Assembly (NCBI RefSeq): GCF_000170755.1
Contig: NZ_ABCK01000016.1
Coordinates: 1 to 64,000, forward strand
Length of the DNA stretch: 64,000 bases
Direction: 5' to 3'
From: Lentisphaera araneosa HTCC2155
Lineage (GTDB): Bacteria; Verrucomicrobiota; Lentisphaeria; Lentisphaerales; Lentisphaeraceae
This document shows positions 1 through 9,177 of this stretch, piece after piece. Position 1 is the first letter of the stretch, and each line of letters starts with the position of its first letter. The notes under the pieces are model-generated. The model ran no database searches. It was not told the origin of the DNA and saw only the letters and a list, made by a program, of their open reading frames with translations. Both the position numbers and the translations under genes were made by a program.

Positions 1-45
1 CGTTTTTCGTTACTAAGCTCAAAGTCCGACAGACTGCTAGTCAAT

Positions 46-79
46 AAAAAAGAGCTCACCAAATTGGCGAGCTCTTTTT
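46..79 (-). terminator. Rho-independent terminator of the 579-residue protein gene
   Basis: On the minus strand an AAAGAGCTCGCC arm pairs with GGTGAGCTCTTT (one G-U wobble) around a short AT loop and runs into a T tract. It sits 14 bases after the stop codon at 94-96. Confidence 0.8.
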
Positions 80-93
80 CGTTTTATAGGGGA

Positions 94-1833
94 TTAACGG
101 TAGTCGACAATGATACCATTGATCAAAGTTTTGTGCTTATCCTTCGTCAACTTTCCTTTTGCAGGTGCCAAGACGATGACAATGGATGAGTCTGCGGGGA
201 TCATGATTTCACTGCTTCCTGAAACATTGCGCGCTAGGAATGAATTGGAGCGCGTTTCGTAAATGTCGAATTCTCCTTTGGGCAATTCAATTTTGACGGA
301 CTTTGTTTCTTTGTAGGGATTAAAATACAAATAAGTTGGGTAGGCTTCTTTGGAGAAGACATCGGTCGCTAAACAATCGAGTTGGAGGATGTACTTCTGA
401 TTCGTTTTTTTGATGATACCGCCATAGACGCCCACATAAGATGATCCGTAGAGGCCGTGATCTGTAGCGTAACCCCAATTATGATTGACGGCATCTCCAC
501 TCGCAAACAGCTCTTCATCTTTGTCCCATTTTTGGCGTAGGCCCTCGTAGGCTACGGCATTATTTTTATCTTCTTTCCATTCGGGGGAAGACTGGCGCTC
601 TGGGGGATGAAAGCCTCCATAAAAGAGTCGTGAGGCATTGGCGGCATTGAGTATCCATTTACCGATGCTATCGGCATAGCGATCATCATAGCGCAACATC
701 GACACAAAGGGCCAAGCCATGGCAAAAGTATTCATGGCGAAAGCGTAGCCACCTTCTCGATCTCTCCAGGGAAGGCGGTTGAGTGAGCCTACGAGGCCGT
801 GGCAGTCATGATCCAGCCATCTTTTATAAACGACACCCATATCCCCGCGAACTTCACTTGAGTGCTCGAAGCACCAGTTGATCAATTTACTGGCATCATA
901 ATGTGTTCCTTTCTCCGCATTCATGCGAACTGCGGTGTAAGCTCCAAAGGGAAGTTGAACTTCATAATAGGGGTTTTCTTTGAGGAGTTTGTCGTCCAAA
1001 TCTTGGAGGCACCATTGGGCGGCCTTGAGGTACTTTTCATCATCAAATTTGAGGTAGGCCGAGTACATTAGCCAGGCAATGCCTGCGGCACTATCGGGTT
1101 CACGCCAGGTGTTATTGTATTTGGGTTGATTTGTGTCGAAGTCAAAATAAGTGAAGTTAAAGCCCGTAGCTTTGTCGCTGCCGCCCATTATATATGCGGC
1201 CTGATACCATTTGTCGGCAGTTATTTTCATGATTTCATCCATTTCACCCGTATTTGGGTAACGATCCGTTAAGGAGTAAAAAAGGATGTGGGGGAAAACG
1301 GTGTACCAAAAGGAGTCGTAGTCAGTATCCATCATATTGAGTACTAAATTGCGACCATTGCCCTTGTTAAAGTACTGCTGACACATTTCTACCCAGTTGT
1401 ATTCGCCCTTGCTCTTATCAATTCCTGCAAAAGTGGCGCTGAGTACATTGCCGATAACTGCGATCGCTTCAAAAGAATGTTGATGCTTTTCAATAGGTCC
1501 CACATAAGAGGTGAAACCAAAAGCTTTTTCATCACTATTAGGATTGAGTTCATTGGGAAGGACTTTCATTAAAGGTAGGTGTTCACCTTTAGCGTCGAGA
1601 TCGTAAAGAAAGCTATCAAAATCATGAGTGACCTTTTGCCAATCGCGCATGTGATAGGGCTCGGGAAAATTGGGCATGCGTTTAATCAAAGGGATGTGAA
1701 TCTGCGGAGAGAGCTCGCAGGAGTTTTCATTTTTTGCGGAATCCGCAAAGCAATTGAAAGCGAGACCCAAGCTCAAGGCAAGGGTCGTTTTTTTGAGTAA
1801 AAGGCTAGAGAATTTTTGGAAAACCAAGTGCAT
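94..1833 (-). CDS. Secreted uncharacterised protein, probable alpha/alpha-barrel carbohydrate-active family
   Basis: 579 residues. An N-terminal signal peptide (basic start, LLLKKTTLALSLGLAFNCFA) indicates export. No named family is recognised. It is a clear paralogue of the 926-residue protein at 46312-49092. Shared features are an MRDW..V..(D/Y)...Y segment near residue 63, a helix-rich middle, a motif N-A-E-(K/H)-G-x-x-(Y/F)-D near residue 310, A-x-P-T-(Y/F)-L-Y-(F/W)-N-P near residue 500, and the C-terminal NGI(I/V)(V/I)DY. The repeated Trp/Tyr-rich helices suggest an (alpha/alpha) toroid like many glycoside hydrolases and lyases, with a small C-terminal beta domain; this fold call is inference. 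GGAG lies 8 bases before the ATG. The gene stands alone with its own terminator. Substrate is unknown. Confidence 0.7.
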   Translation of the reverse strand: MHLVFQKFSSLLLKKTTLALSLGLAFNCFADSAKNENSCELSPQIHIPLIKRMPNFPEPYHMRDWQKVTHDFDSFLYDLDAKGEHLPLMKVLPNELNPNSDEKAFGFTSYVGPIEKHQHSFEAIAVIGNVLSATFAGIDKSKGEYNWVEMCQQYFNKGNGRNLVLNMMDTDYDSFWYTVFPHILFYSLTDRYPNTGEMDEIMKITADKWYQAAYIMGGSDKATGFNFTYFDFDTNQPKYNNTWREPDSAAGIAWLMYSAYLKFDDEKYLKAAQWCLQDLDDKLLKENPYYEVQLPFGAYTAVRMNAEKGTHYDASKLINWCFEHSSEVRGDMGVVYKRWLDHDCHGLVGSLNRLPWRDREGGYAFAMNTFAMAWPFVSMLRYDDRYADSIGKWILNAANASRLFYGGFHPPERQSSPEWKEDKNNAVAYEGLRQKWDKDEELFASGDAVNHNWGYATDHGLYGSSYVGVYGGIIKKTNQKYILQLDCLATDVFSKEAYPTYLYFNPYKETKSVKIELPKGEFDIYETRSNSFLARNVSGSSEIMIPADSSIVIVLAPAKGKLTKDKHKTLINGIIVDYR

Positions 1834-1930
1834 TCATGGCTCCTTATAAATTGGGGATTATGAAATTGAATAAGAACGATGTTGTCTAATGGCATTAATG
1901 TAGCTGATGAAGTGCTGTAGACAAAAAAAA

Positions 1931-1956
1931 GTCAGCCCGCAAAAGAGGGGGCTGAC
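1931..1956 (-). terminator. Rho-independent terminator of the DUF1861 gene
   Basis: A perfect 8-bp stem GTCAGCCC/GGGCTGAC is followed on the minus strand by eight T residues (1923-1930). It is 18 bases after the stop codon. Confidence 0.9.
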
Positions 1957-1973
1957 CGAATTAGTTTAAACTT

Positions 1974-2912
1974 TTAGTTTTGTTCCCACTCAGTGAAAGG
2001 GTCAGCAATTTCTAACCAGTGAGCTTCAGCGTCGCCTGCACCTGCATAAAGAACCGCGCGGCCATTGCCTAAACGCTTGAGTCCACCAGAGAAAATCACA
2101 TCTTGCAGGTCAGGACGCTTAGCAGCGCCTTCGTTAAAGAGTTCGCGGCAAGCAATCATTTTTACTTTTGAGTACTCGTTACTTTTGGGGTCGTAGAGGA
2201 AGGCACATGCGGCGTAGTGACGCGTGCTCTCGTCGGAACTGAATTTTGCGATGTGGGCTAAAACACCTAATTTGCCGTTGCTCAATAAATGGATCTCATT
2301 AGCACCACCCCATTCGTCATCGTGGAATTGCTCAAGTAGTTCGGCTTGGTTGATGCATTCTTCCGTGAGCTCACTGAGCTGATTAACTTGGGTATAACCA
2401 ATTTTGCCACGGCCACCGCGTTCACCTTGTGGACGTGTGAAGACACCAATACGTCCGTCAGCTAATTCCACAACACGAATGTCCTTCATGTGTTCTGGCC
2501 CTTGGAACATTTTCTCTAAAGAATAGATGTCTTTGCCTCGGTAAAAGATGGTACGCCAAGAAAGTTTGTTGGGTGTTCCACAAGGAGCAGGGAAAATTTC
2601 AACACCACCTACAATGAGTTCATCGCCAACACGTGTGAAGAACGGGTCTTGTAAATTAAAAGTTTGTGCGCCAGGAATAGGCGTCCATACACCATTAACT
2701 TCTTCGAAGAAGAAAACTTGTGAATGCTCACTGTCGCGACTTTCTACGCGACCGCCAATAACTGTTTTACCTGAGCATTCAAAAGGTGCAGTTATGTTAT
2801 AAACATCTTTTTCACCAACACCACAAAATTGAATTTGTTGAGTTTTAAAGTTTACTTCAGCAATGCTGTGTTTGAAGTTTTCGAGGGCTTCGTTGTAAGT
2901 TGTTAAGGTCAT
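1974..2912 (-). CDS. DUF1861 family protein (probable GH130-like beta-propeller)
   Basis: 312 residues, no signal peptide, so cytoplasmic. The sequence matches the DUF1861 family as I recognise it: an N-terminal FCGVGEKDVYNITAPF stretch, then repeated short strands such as VIGGRVESRDSEHSQVFFFEE, ending with GAGDAEAHWLEIADPF. Known background: the family is predicted or seen as a five-bladed beta-propeller related to the GH43/GH130 folds. A role in mannoside or glycan phosphorolysis or hydrolysis is inference. That inference is helped by the ATTACGTAAT sites upstream, which also precede the GH130 operon at 53.5 kb. AGGAG lies 7 bases before the ATG. It is divergent from the 1267-residue dehydrogenase fusion and monocistronic. 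Confidence 0.75.
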   Translation of the reverse strand: MTLTTYNEALENFKHSIAEVNFKTQQIQFCGVGEKDVYNITAPFECSGKTVIGGRVESRDSEHSQVFFFEEVNGVWTPIPGAQTFNLQDPFFTRVGDELIVGGVEIFPAPCGTPNKLSWRTIFYRGKDIYSLEKMFQGPEHMKDIRVVELADGRIGVFTRPQGERGGRGKIGYTQVNQLSELTEECINQAELLEQFHDDEWGGANEIHLLSNGKLGVLAHIAKFSSDESTRHYAACAFLYDPKSNEYSKVKMIACRELFNEGAAKRPDLQDVIFSGGLKRLGNGRAVLYAGAGDAEAHWLEIADPFTEWEQN

Positions 2913-2952
2913 GTGATCTCCTGAATAGTTTTTGAAATTACTTTTAATATAT

Positions 2953-2988
2953 GTAACAAAAAGTAATATTCAAAATAAATTACGTAAT
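2953..2988. promoter_or_regulatory. Candidate operator: GTAACAAAAAGT box plus ATTACGTAAT palindrome
   Basis: ATTACGTAAT (2979-2988) is a perfect 10-bp palindrome in the AT-rich spacer between the divergent DUF1861 and dehydrogenase-fusion genes. The neighbouring GTAACAAAAAGT (2953-2964) recurs exactly at 53481-53492, before the GH130 operon. The cognate regulator is not known. Confidence 0.45.
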
Positions 2989-3104
2989 ATTTTACATATT
3001 TTCTTGCTTTATACTTGTTTTAAGTGCGAATTGGTATTTAATTCTAGTAATAATTAATAAAAAAATTAATGTGAAAATATATTTTACGGTATTAAATAAA
3101 TATT

Positions 3105-3114
3105 ATTACGTAAT
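3105..3114. promoter_or_regulatory. Candidate operator: second ATTACGTAAT palindrome
   Basis: This is the same 10-bp palindrome as at 2979-2988, centred 126 bp away (about 12 helical turns) and 72 bp before the ATG at 3186. Two phased copies in one divergent promoter region suggest cooperative binding or looping; that is inference. Confidence 0.45.
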
Positions 3115-3185
3115 TAATTGTAATTTTCATAAAGGCTGGAATATATAATTTATGTTAATTAAATCTTTTAGAAAAAGGAAAAGAG

Positions 3186-6100
3186 ATGTATAAGAAAGTT
3201 AGTGTGCTCATAGCTTGTTCAGTAATGGCTTTTTCGAATGTCGCAGATGCGGCCAAGCTTTCAGCAGAAGAAGAATTAGCTAATATTAAAGAAGCAATGC
3301 CAGGCAGTGTTGCAGCTAAGAAAAAGTATAAAGTACTTTGTTTTTCTAAACCCTATGGTTTTCCCCATTCATCAATCAAAACTGCGAAAAAAATGATTCA
3401 GGTGATGGGGGATAAAACGGGGATGTTTACGGTAGATTTTAGTGATGATGTCAAAGACCTCTCCGCTGCGAACCTCGCAAAATACGATGCACTTTACCTT
3501 AATAATACGACTAAAATGGAGAAGGGGATTACAGATCCTCTCAAACGTAAAGAGCTCGTAGATTTTGTGAAAAATGGCGGTGGACTTTTTGCGGTTCACG
3601 CAGCCACTGATGGAGGCTGGCCAGAGTATGTAAAAATGACGGGTGGTGATTTTGATGGTCATCCATGGGGGCACGAAGGTACTTATTGCCTTTGTAATGA
3701 AGATCCGACACACCCGATTGTAGCCAATATTTTTAATGGCGAACAAAGCTTTGAACTCAATGATGAGCTTTATCAATACAAGAATTTTGATCGCAAGGAT
3801 AATCGAGTTTTGATTTCCATCGATATGTCAAAATTTCAAAATCAACGCGGAGGTATGAAAAGAGAGGATAATGACTATGCCATGGTTTGGGTGAAGGACT
3901 TTGGAAAAGGTCGCGTTTTTGTCTCGAGCCCAGGGCATAATCATCACATTTATTGGAATAAAGACATGCTCAAAATGTGGGTCGAGGGCATGCGTTTTGT
4001 CTTGGGTGAAATCGATGTGGATACCTCTTCGAAATCAAAGCCGCTTTACGCTTTGCCACCGAAAAAAGGAACTCAAGACCCACTCGTTCGTCAGCGTAGC
4101 GAAAAAGACAGTATGAAAGAGTTTGAAATCCAGGGCAACTATAGCCTCGAGTTAGTCGCGGGTGATGACATGCTTTATGAGCCAGCTCTGTGTGTATGGG
4201 ATGGCAATGGTCGCATGTATGTGGCGCAGTTAGAAACTTATATGCAAGATGTGGATGGATCTGGTAAATTCGATAAAGTAAGTCGAGTTCTTCGTTTAGA
4301 AGATACTAATGATGATGGTATTATGGATAAACGAACGGTATTTGCTGACAAGCTTAATTTACCACGAATGGTTCTACCACTAAAAGATTCAGTACTTATT
4401 GGTGAAACTAACACTAATGATATTTATGAATACTTTGATACCAATGACGATGGAGTGTCTGATAAAAAGAAGATTTGGTATGAGGGTGGAAAGCGCGGAG
4501 GTAACCTGGAACACCAACCCACTGGCTTGATTTGGGCAATGGACAACAACATTTATACAACTTACAATCAGCATGCTTATCGCTACACAGATGGCTCAGT
4601 GAAAAAGGTTGAAACCAAAGGCAATCGCGGTCAATGGGGACTCACGCAAGATAATTATGGTAAAGTTATATTTGTAGATGCGGGAGCTGGAGTAGGACCG
4701 GTTCATACATTGTTCCCAAATATTTACACAAAGTGGGATCCTAAGTGGGTACGAGCAGACGGTTTTAGAAATGTTTGGGGTATTAGTCAAGTCTTTGATG
4801 CTCAAGGTGGTATGGGTGCAATGCACTCGAATGGTAGTGTGAAAAGTTTTACTGACACTTGTGGTCAGGCAGTTTTTCGCGGAGACCGTCTTCCAGAGGA
4901 GATGCAAGGCGAACTGATTTTTAGTACTCCAGTAGGGCGTTTAACTCGTCGAGCGACTTTTAAAGTTGATGACAAAGGCCGTCAGGTTTTGCACAATGCC
5001 TACGATCAAAAGGAATTTATTGCCTCAACTGATGCTAATTTTCGTCCTGTTAATTCAGCCACAGGACCAGATGGGACACTCTATTTGGTTGATATGCACA
5101 GAGGCATTATCCAAGAGGGTCAATGGGTTCCCAAGGGTTCCTTTATCCGTAAGTCGATTGAGTTTTATGGCTTGGATCAAAATGTTGGGAATGGTCGTAT
5201 TTACCGTGTGCGTCACAAAGATTTTAAACCCAATGACAAAAAACCTCGCATGCTGGAAGAAACTCCTGCACAGCTCGTCAAACACCTCACTCATGCAAAT
5301 GGTTGGTGGCGTGACGAAGCTCAAAAATTGATCGTTTTGAGTGGTGATAAATCAGTGGCCCCAGCCCTAAAGAAAATAGTCGCTAACCACAAGTTTGACT
5401 TCGCTCGTTTACACGCGCTTTGGACTCTAGAAGGCTTGGGTTTGATTGACTTAGCTTACCTGCAAGAAGTTTACCAGGATAAGAGTCCGCATGTACGTGC
5501 AGCGGCCATTCGCATGACTGAACCTTATTTCCAAGAGGATATCAAAAATATTTACGCACTCAAAAGTCTTGTGAAAGATCCTGCAAAGGAAGTACTTATC
5601 CAGCTTATGCTCACGGCCTCGACTAAAGTTACTGAAGAAACGCGTTCTTTAGCAAAAGCGGTCATCAAAGCGAACCCAAGTAATGATTATTTAGTAGAAA
5701 TTGATGAAGAACTCAATAAAGCTTACTTTGATGAGCAAAAACGCCTTGCGGATCTTGCAAAACTCAATGCCAAAGAAGCGGCTTTGATGGATGAGGGCAA
5801 GAAACATTTTGATGCACTCTGTGCTACCTGTCACGGAACAGATGCTAAAGGTATGCAGGCGGGGCAAGGTCTAATGGCACCATCCTTTCTCCAAAATCCA
5901 CGAATCTTGGGTGATAAAGCAATTTTAACTCGTATCACTCTGCATGGCTTTACCGGTCCCATAGATGGGAAAACTTATGCGGGTGGAATGATGATGGGCC
6001 TGAAAGCAAATAATGATCAATACATTGCTTCTGTATTAACGTATATTCGCAATAGTTTTGGTAACAAAGCGGATATGATTACCGAGGATGAAGTGGCAGT

Positions 6101-6989
6101 AGTTCGTAAAGAAAGTGAATCAGTTACGGCTCCGTACACGGAGAAGACTCTACGCGAATTGAGCTTAAATTCTGGCGGTGATATTCGTTTATGGAAACTC
6201 AATGCGAGCCACAAAGTCGACCTGCTTGCGAACTTACAAGATGGAGATCCGAAAACGACTTATGCCAGCAAAGCATCAATGAAAACGGGTATGTGGATTG
6301 AGGCGGAATTTCCTCATCAGCGCAATATCTTCAAAGTTTTCATTAAGGCTAAAGGTGGTGATTTTGCCAAGTCAGTGAAGGTAGAAGTTTCAGAAGATGG
6401 CAAGACTTGGAAAACTGTGGCTGATAAAGTGAAGGGACAAAACGCGACAATGATTTCTTTCCCCATGGTCATAGCTAAAAAGGTCCGTCTCACCTGTCTC
6501 GAAGATAAAAATAAGTGGTGGCAATTAGAAGGTTTAGAAATTCGTGGACCTGGAATGGGTGACATCGATCAATACCCCCTTGATAAACGTCATTATATTA
6601 AGTTCAAAGATGCGAAGTCCGCAAAAACTGGTTGGGGTGAACTCAAACAAGATAAAAACCTGAGTATCGGCAAAGTGAAATACAAAAAAGGTATTTGGAC
6701 CCACGCGCATAGTGAGATCGTTTACGATATTGCCGGGAAAGGCTACAAACGTTTTTATAGTAAAGTAGGACATGCGGATAGCGGACACGATACCTTTACA
6801 GCATTTGAAGTGCATGTGGATGGAAAAGTTGCCTATAAAAGTGGTGATGTGTTCAAAGGTGATCCAGCTAAATTTGTGGATATAGACGTTTCTTCTGCAA
6901 AGGAAATTAAACTCATCGTTGCTGCGGGTAAAGATGGTAAGCCCGATGGTGATCACGCCGTATGGGCAGACGCCTGCTTTATTAAATAA
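3186..6989 (+). CDS. Secreted ThuA / PVC-type membrane-bound dehydrogenase / heme-binding / NPCBM fusion protein
   Basis: 1267 residues. A signal peptide covers about residues 1-22. Residues 48-280 are a ThuA-like domain (KKYKVLCFSKPYGFPHSS; GGGLFAVHAATDGGWPEY; DFDGHPWGHEG). Residues about 305-680 are the Pirellula/Verrucomicrobium-type dehydrogenase beta-propeller, with several Asp-rich calcium-loop motifs (DVDGSGKFD, DTNDDGIMD, DTNDDGVSD). A HEAT-like helical stretch follows. A cytochrome c-type site C879-A-T-C882-H883-G comes next, then an F5/8C-like beta-sandwich (about 1000-1115) and a C-terminal NPCBM-like carbohydrate-binding domain. It probably acts in the periplasm or at the surface in oxidation of a sugar or glycan unit with electron transfer to the heme; the substrate is unknown. 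The middle is strongly similar to the protein at 13140-15734, and the head to the separate ThuA protein at 16469-17473. A GGAAAAGAG purine run precedes the ATG. Confidence 0.85.
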   Translation: MYKKVSVLIACSVMAFSNVADAAKLSAEEELANIKEAMPGSVAAKKKYKVLCFSKPYGFPHSSIKTAKKMIQVMGDKTGMFTVDFSDDVKDLSAANLAKYDALYLNNTTKMEKGITDPLKRKELVDFVKNGGGLFAVHAATDGGWPEYVKMTGGDFDGHPWGHEGTYCLCNEDPTHPIVANIFNGEQSFELNDELYQYKNFDRKDNRVLISIDMSKFQNQRGGMKREDNDYAMVWVKDFGKGRVFVSSPGHNHHIYWNKDMLKMWVEGMRFVLGEIDVDTSSKSKPLYALPPKKGTQDPLVRQRSEKDSMKEFEIQGNYSLELVAGDDMLYEPALCVWDGNGRMYVAQLETYMQDVDGSGKFDKVSRVLRLEDTNDDGIMDKRTVFADKLNLPRMVLPLKDSVLIGETNTNDIYEYFDTNDDGVSDKKKIWYEGGKRGGNLEHQPTGLIWAMDNNIYTTYNQHAYRYTDGSVKKVETKGNRGQWGLTQDNYGKVIFVDAGAGVGPVHTLFPNIYTKWDPKWVRADGFRNVWGISQVFDAQGGMGAMHSNGSVKSFTDTCGQAVFRGDRLPEEMQGELIFSTPVGRLTRRATFKVDDKGRQVLHNAYDQKEFIASTDANFRPVNSATGPDGTLYLVDMHRGIIQEGQWVPKGSFIRKSIEFYGLDQNVGNGRIYRVRHKDFKPNDKKPRMLEETPAQLVKHLTHANGWWRDEAQKLIVLSGDKSVAPALKKIVANHKFDFARLHALWTLEGLGLIDLAYLQEVYQDKSPHVRAAAIRMTEPYFQEDIKNIYALKSLVKDPAKEVLIQLMLTASTKVTEETRSLAKAVIKANPSNDYLVEIDEELNKAYFDEQKRLADLAKLNAKEAALMDEGKKHFDALCATCHGTDAKGMQAGQGLMAPSFLQNPRILGDKAILTRITLHGFTGPIDGKTYAGGMMMGLKANNDQYIASVLTYIRNSFGNKADMITEDEVAVVRKESESVTAPYTEKTLRELSLNSGGDIRLWKLNASHKVDLLANLQDGDPKTTYASKASMKTGMWIEAEFPHQRNIFKVFIKAKGGDFAKSVKVEVSEDGKTWKTVADKVKGQNATMISFPMVIAKKVRLTCLEDKNKWWQLEGLEIRGPGMGDIDQYPLDKRHYIKFKDAKSAKTGWGELKQDKNLSIGKVKYKKGIWTHAHSEIVYDIAGKGYKRFYSKVGHADSGHDTFTAFEVHVDGKVAYKSGDVFKGDPAKFVDIDVSSAKEIKLIVAAGKDGKPDGDHAVWADACFIK

Positions 6990-7109
6990 TTCAGCCCTGT
7001 TCGATGAAATTACTGTAGGTATTACTGGTTTCTTTAGCTGCGCATTGCCTAAGTGGTGAAGCGCAGAAAGGGGAGCCAAGTCAAGGTGCCGAGGACACTG
7101 ATCTGATTT

Positions 7110-9170
7110 TTATTTAATCAGTCGTTCAACCTTTGGGTCGAGCTGTTTGAGTTGTTTGGGCAGAAATTGTTTTGATGAAATAATAACTTGTTTCAAAGCG
7201 GGTAATTGATTGAGCGGAGACAAATCACTCACGAGCGTTTTGCGTAGATCAATAACTTCGAGTTCATTAAGTCCTCGTAGTTGATTTAGATCATGTATTT
7301 GGGTTTCTCTAATATCGAGTGTTTTTATCTTAAGGGGAGCTAGCATAGAATTGCGATGATTCCTCATGTTTCGTGTGCCTAATATTTTGAATTCTGAGCC
7401 TCTTAAGCGCAAAGAAAAATCTTTAACGGAATAGACGAATTTACCATTTTTTGAATCGCCATTTCTGGTCGCGATCATATGGGCGACGATTTGATCGTAT
7501 GAGCTCATGTCAGTTCTCAAAGCCGCATCATAGACCATGACTTTTTCCATGAAAATTTCATTGCGGTGATTAAAGCTTTTAAATAGTTTAATGAAATCTT
7601 TTATGGGCAACAAGCCATCAGTATTTTTCTTGATTTTCACGTAATTCTTAGAGAATTTAAAAAGCGACAGTCTTGGATTGCTATCTTTGTTTAATTCAAT
7701 AACGGCTTTAAAATCTTGTGTGATAAAGTAGTACTCGCTTAGAATATTATTGCGTGACGCACCCGTATTACGAGATTCAAAATTGGCAATTTTTTGCTGG
7801 ACACTTTCAATAGGATTTCTATAATCAATACTCTCAAAATTAGAGGGGCGCACCAAGCTTTTTTGGGCGTTGAGGGCGGCGACGCGCTTTTGTTCATTTT
7901 GATAAACGAGTAAGAGCTCTTCGGCTTGGATTTGGGCTTCCGTGGCTTCTTGTTCCGACTTCTCGGCTTGGGTTTTAGCTTTTTCAGCCTCAGTTCTAGC
8001 GGCAATCGCTTGAGAAGTTTTTTCATTTAGATTGTAGATGAATTGAGCCGTTAAAAAAACTAAAATCGAGAGAAACAAAAAAGATAAATGGCAGAGCGAT
8101 TTATTGCGTTGATAGAGAAGCTTCATGGACTTCAACATGGTGGCATTTTCGGCATCGGTGGCAAAACCAGCGAGGTAGGCATGGACTTCATCGCGCAATT
8201 TTAATACAGAATTGTATCGATCGTCAGGATTTACGGCCATAGCCTTGAGTACAACGGCGTTTAAACTTTCGGGTATGTTGAGTTCTGGCGCACGTTCAAT
8301 TGCAGGAGTGATTTTCCCAAGGAGTGTTTTTTCTAAAATATCTTGAGTGTCACCTTCTAGGGGGCGTCGATTTGTGAGGATTGTATAGAGTAAGCAACCT
8401 AGTGAATAAATGTCAGTTTTTGTACTCTTTTCCATATCTTTTGTAATTTGTTCGGGAGCCATATACGACGGCGTCCCTTTGACCTGGCCCGTAAGGGTCA
8501 TGTTGTTGAGCCAATCTGATTTAAAGAGCTCGTTATCCCCCGAAATTTCCTTGCCTCCAATGATTTTTGCCAAGCCCCAATCGCAGACGAGTACTTCACC
8601 GAATTCACCCACCTGAATATTATCGGGTTTGATATCGAGATGAATGACCCCTTTTGAGTGCGCAAAGGCAATGGCGTCGCAAATTTTAATGAAGATTTCG
8701 AGAAGGGAATTGAGCGGATATTTATCTAGGTAGTCATTTTTTTCCTTGTGTTTAGCAATGAGAATTTTCTCTAGATTGTCGCCATCTTTTAATTCCATTG
8801 TAAAAAAGGGCGTGTTGTCGCTATCGATGCCCAAGTCGTGAATGGTCATGATGTTGGGGTGTTCGAGGAGACCAGTTATGCGAGCTTCGCAAATAAAGGG
8901 GTCGTAGTGTTCTTGCTCTGCGTGTTCGTGCAATTTTGCCATGGCAATATAACGACCGGCGACAGAGTCAAAAACGCGGTAGATTTTTTTCATGCCACCA
9001 GCATTGATGGGTTCAGGATCTAAGTAGCGTTTGCGAATGACTTCAAGACTTTCAAAAAGGGGGCTGCTAGGAGTTGATTCAGAAGACTGGTCATCGAGAG
9101 CATCGTCAAAAAGAGAGAGTAGGTTATCTGTCTTGGTATTCTCTGGGTTGATGGTGGTCGATTTCTGCAT
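7110..9170 (-). CDS. Membrane Hanks-type serine/threonine protein kinase with C-terminal leucine-rich repeats
   Basis: 686 residues. The kinase domain covers about residues 50-330. It has a Gly-poor nucleotide loop (INAGGMKKIYRV), ATP lysine K79 (AMAKL), catalytic D179 in HLDIKPDN, metal D197 in DWG (DFG variant) and APE in SYMAPEQ. The usual HRD arginine is leucine. A transmembrane helix lies near residues 357-377 (SFLFLSILVFLTAQFIY), then an Ala/Glu-rich coiled coil. The C-terminal part reads as short leucine-rich repeats (LNELEVIDLRKTLVSDLSPL) and probably lies outside the membrane. The sigma-factor gene ends 7 bases upstream, so the two are almost certainly co-transcribed. Its role is probably control of the partner sigma factor or of a stress or nutrient regulon; this is inference from planctomycete pairs of the same kind. 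Confidence 0.88.
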   Translation of the reverse strand: MQKSTTINPENTKTDNLLSLFDDALDDQSSESTPSSPLFESLEVIRKRYLDPEPINAGGMKKIYRVFDSVAGRYIAMAKLHEHAEQEHYDPFICEARITGLLEHPNIMTIHDLGIDSDNTPFFTMELKDGDNLEKILIAKHKEKNDYLDKYPLNSLLEIFIKICDAIAFAHSKGVIHLDIKPDNIQVGEFGEVLVCDWGLAKIIGGKEISGDNELFKSDWLNNMTLTGQVKGTPSYMAPEQITKDMEKSTKTDIYSLGCLLYTILTNRRPLEGDTQDILEKTLLGKITPAIERAPELNIPESLNAVVLKAMAVNPDDRYNSVLKLRDEVHAYLAGFATDAENATMLKSMKLLYQRNKSLCHLSFLFLSILVFLTAQFIYNLNEKTSQAIAARTEAEKAKTQAEKSEQEATEAQIQAEELLLVYQNEQKRVAALNAQKSLVRPSNFESIDYRNPIESVQQKIANFESRNTGASRNNILSEYYFITQDFKAVIELNKDSNPRLSLFKFSKNYVKIKKNTDGLLPIKDFIKLFKSFNHRNEIFMEKVMVYDAALRTDMSSYDQIVAHMIATRNGDSKNGKFVYSVKDFSLRLRGSEFKILGTRNMRNHRNSMLAPLKIKTLDIRETQIHDLNQLRGLNELEVIDLRKTLVSDLSPLNQLPALKQVIISSKQFLPKQLKQLDPKVERLIK

Positions 9171-9177
9171 GGAGAAT

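Noticed and set aside
6534-7079. A 181-codon minus-strand frame
   Set aside because: It overlaps the well-supported dehydrogenase-fusion gene and has no recognisable domain; it is an antisense shadow.
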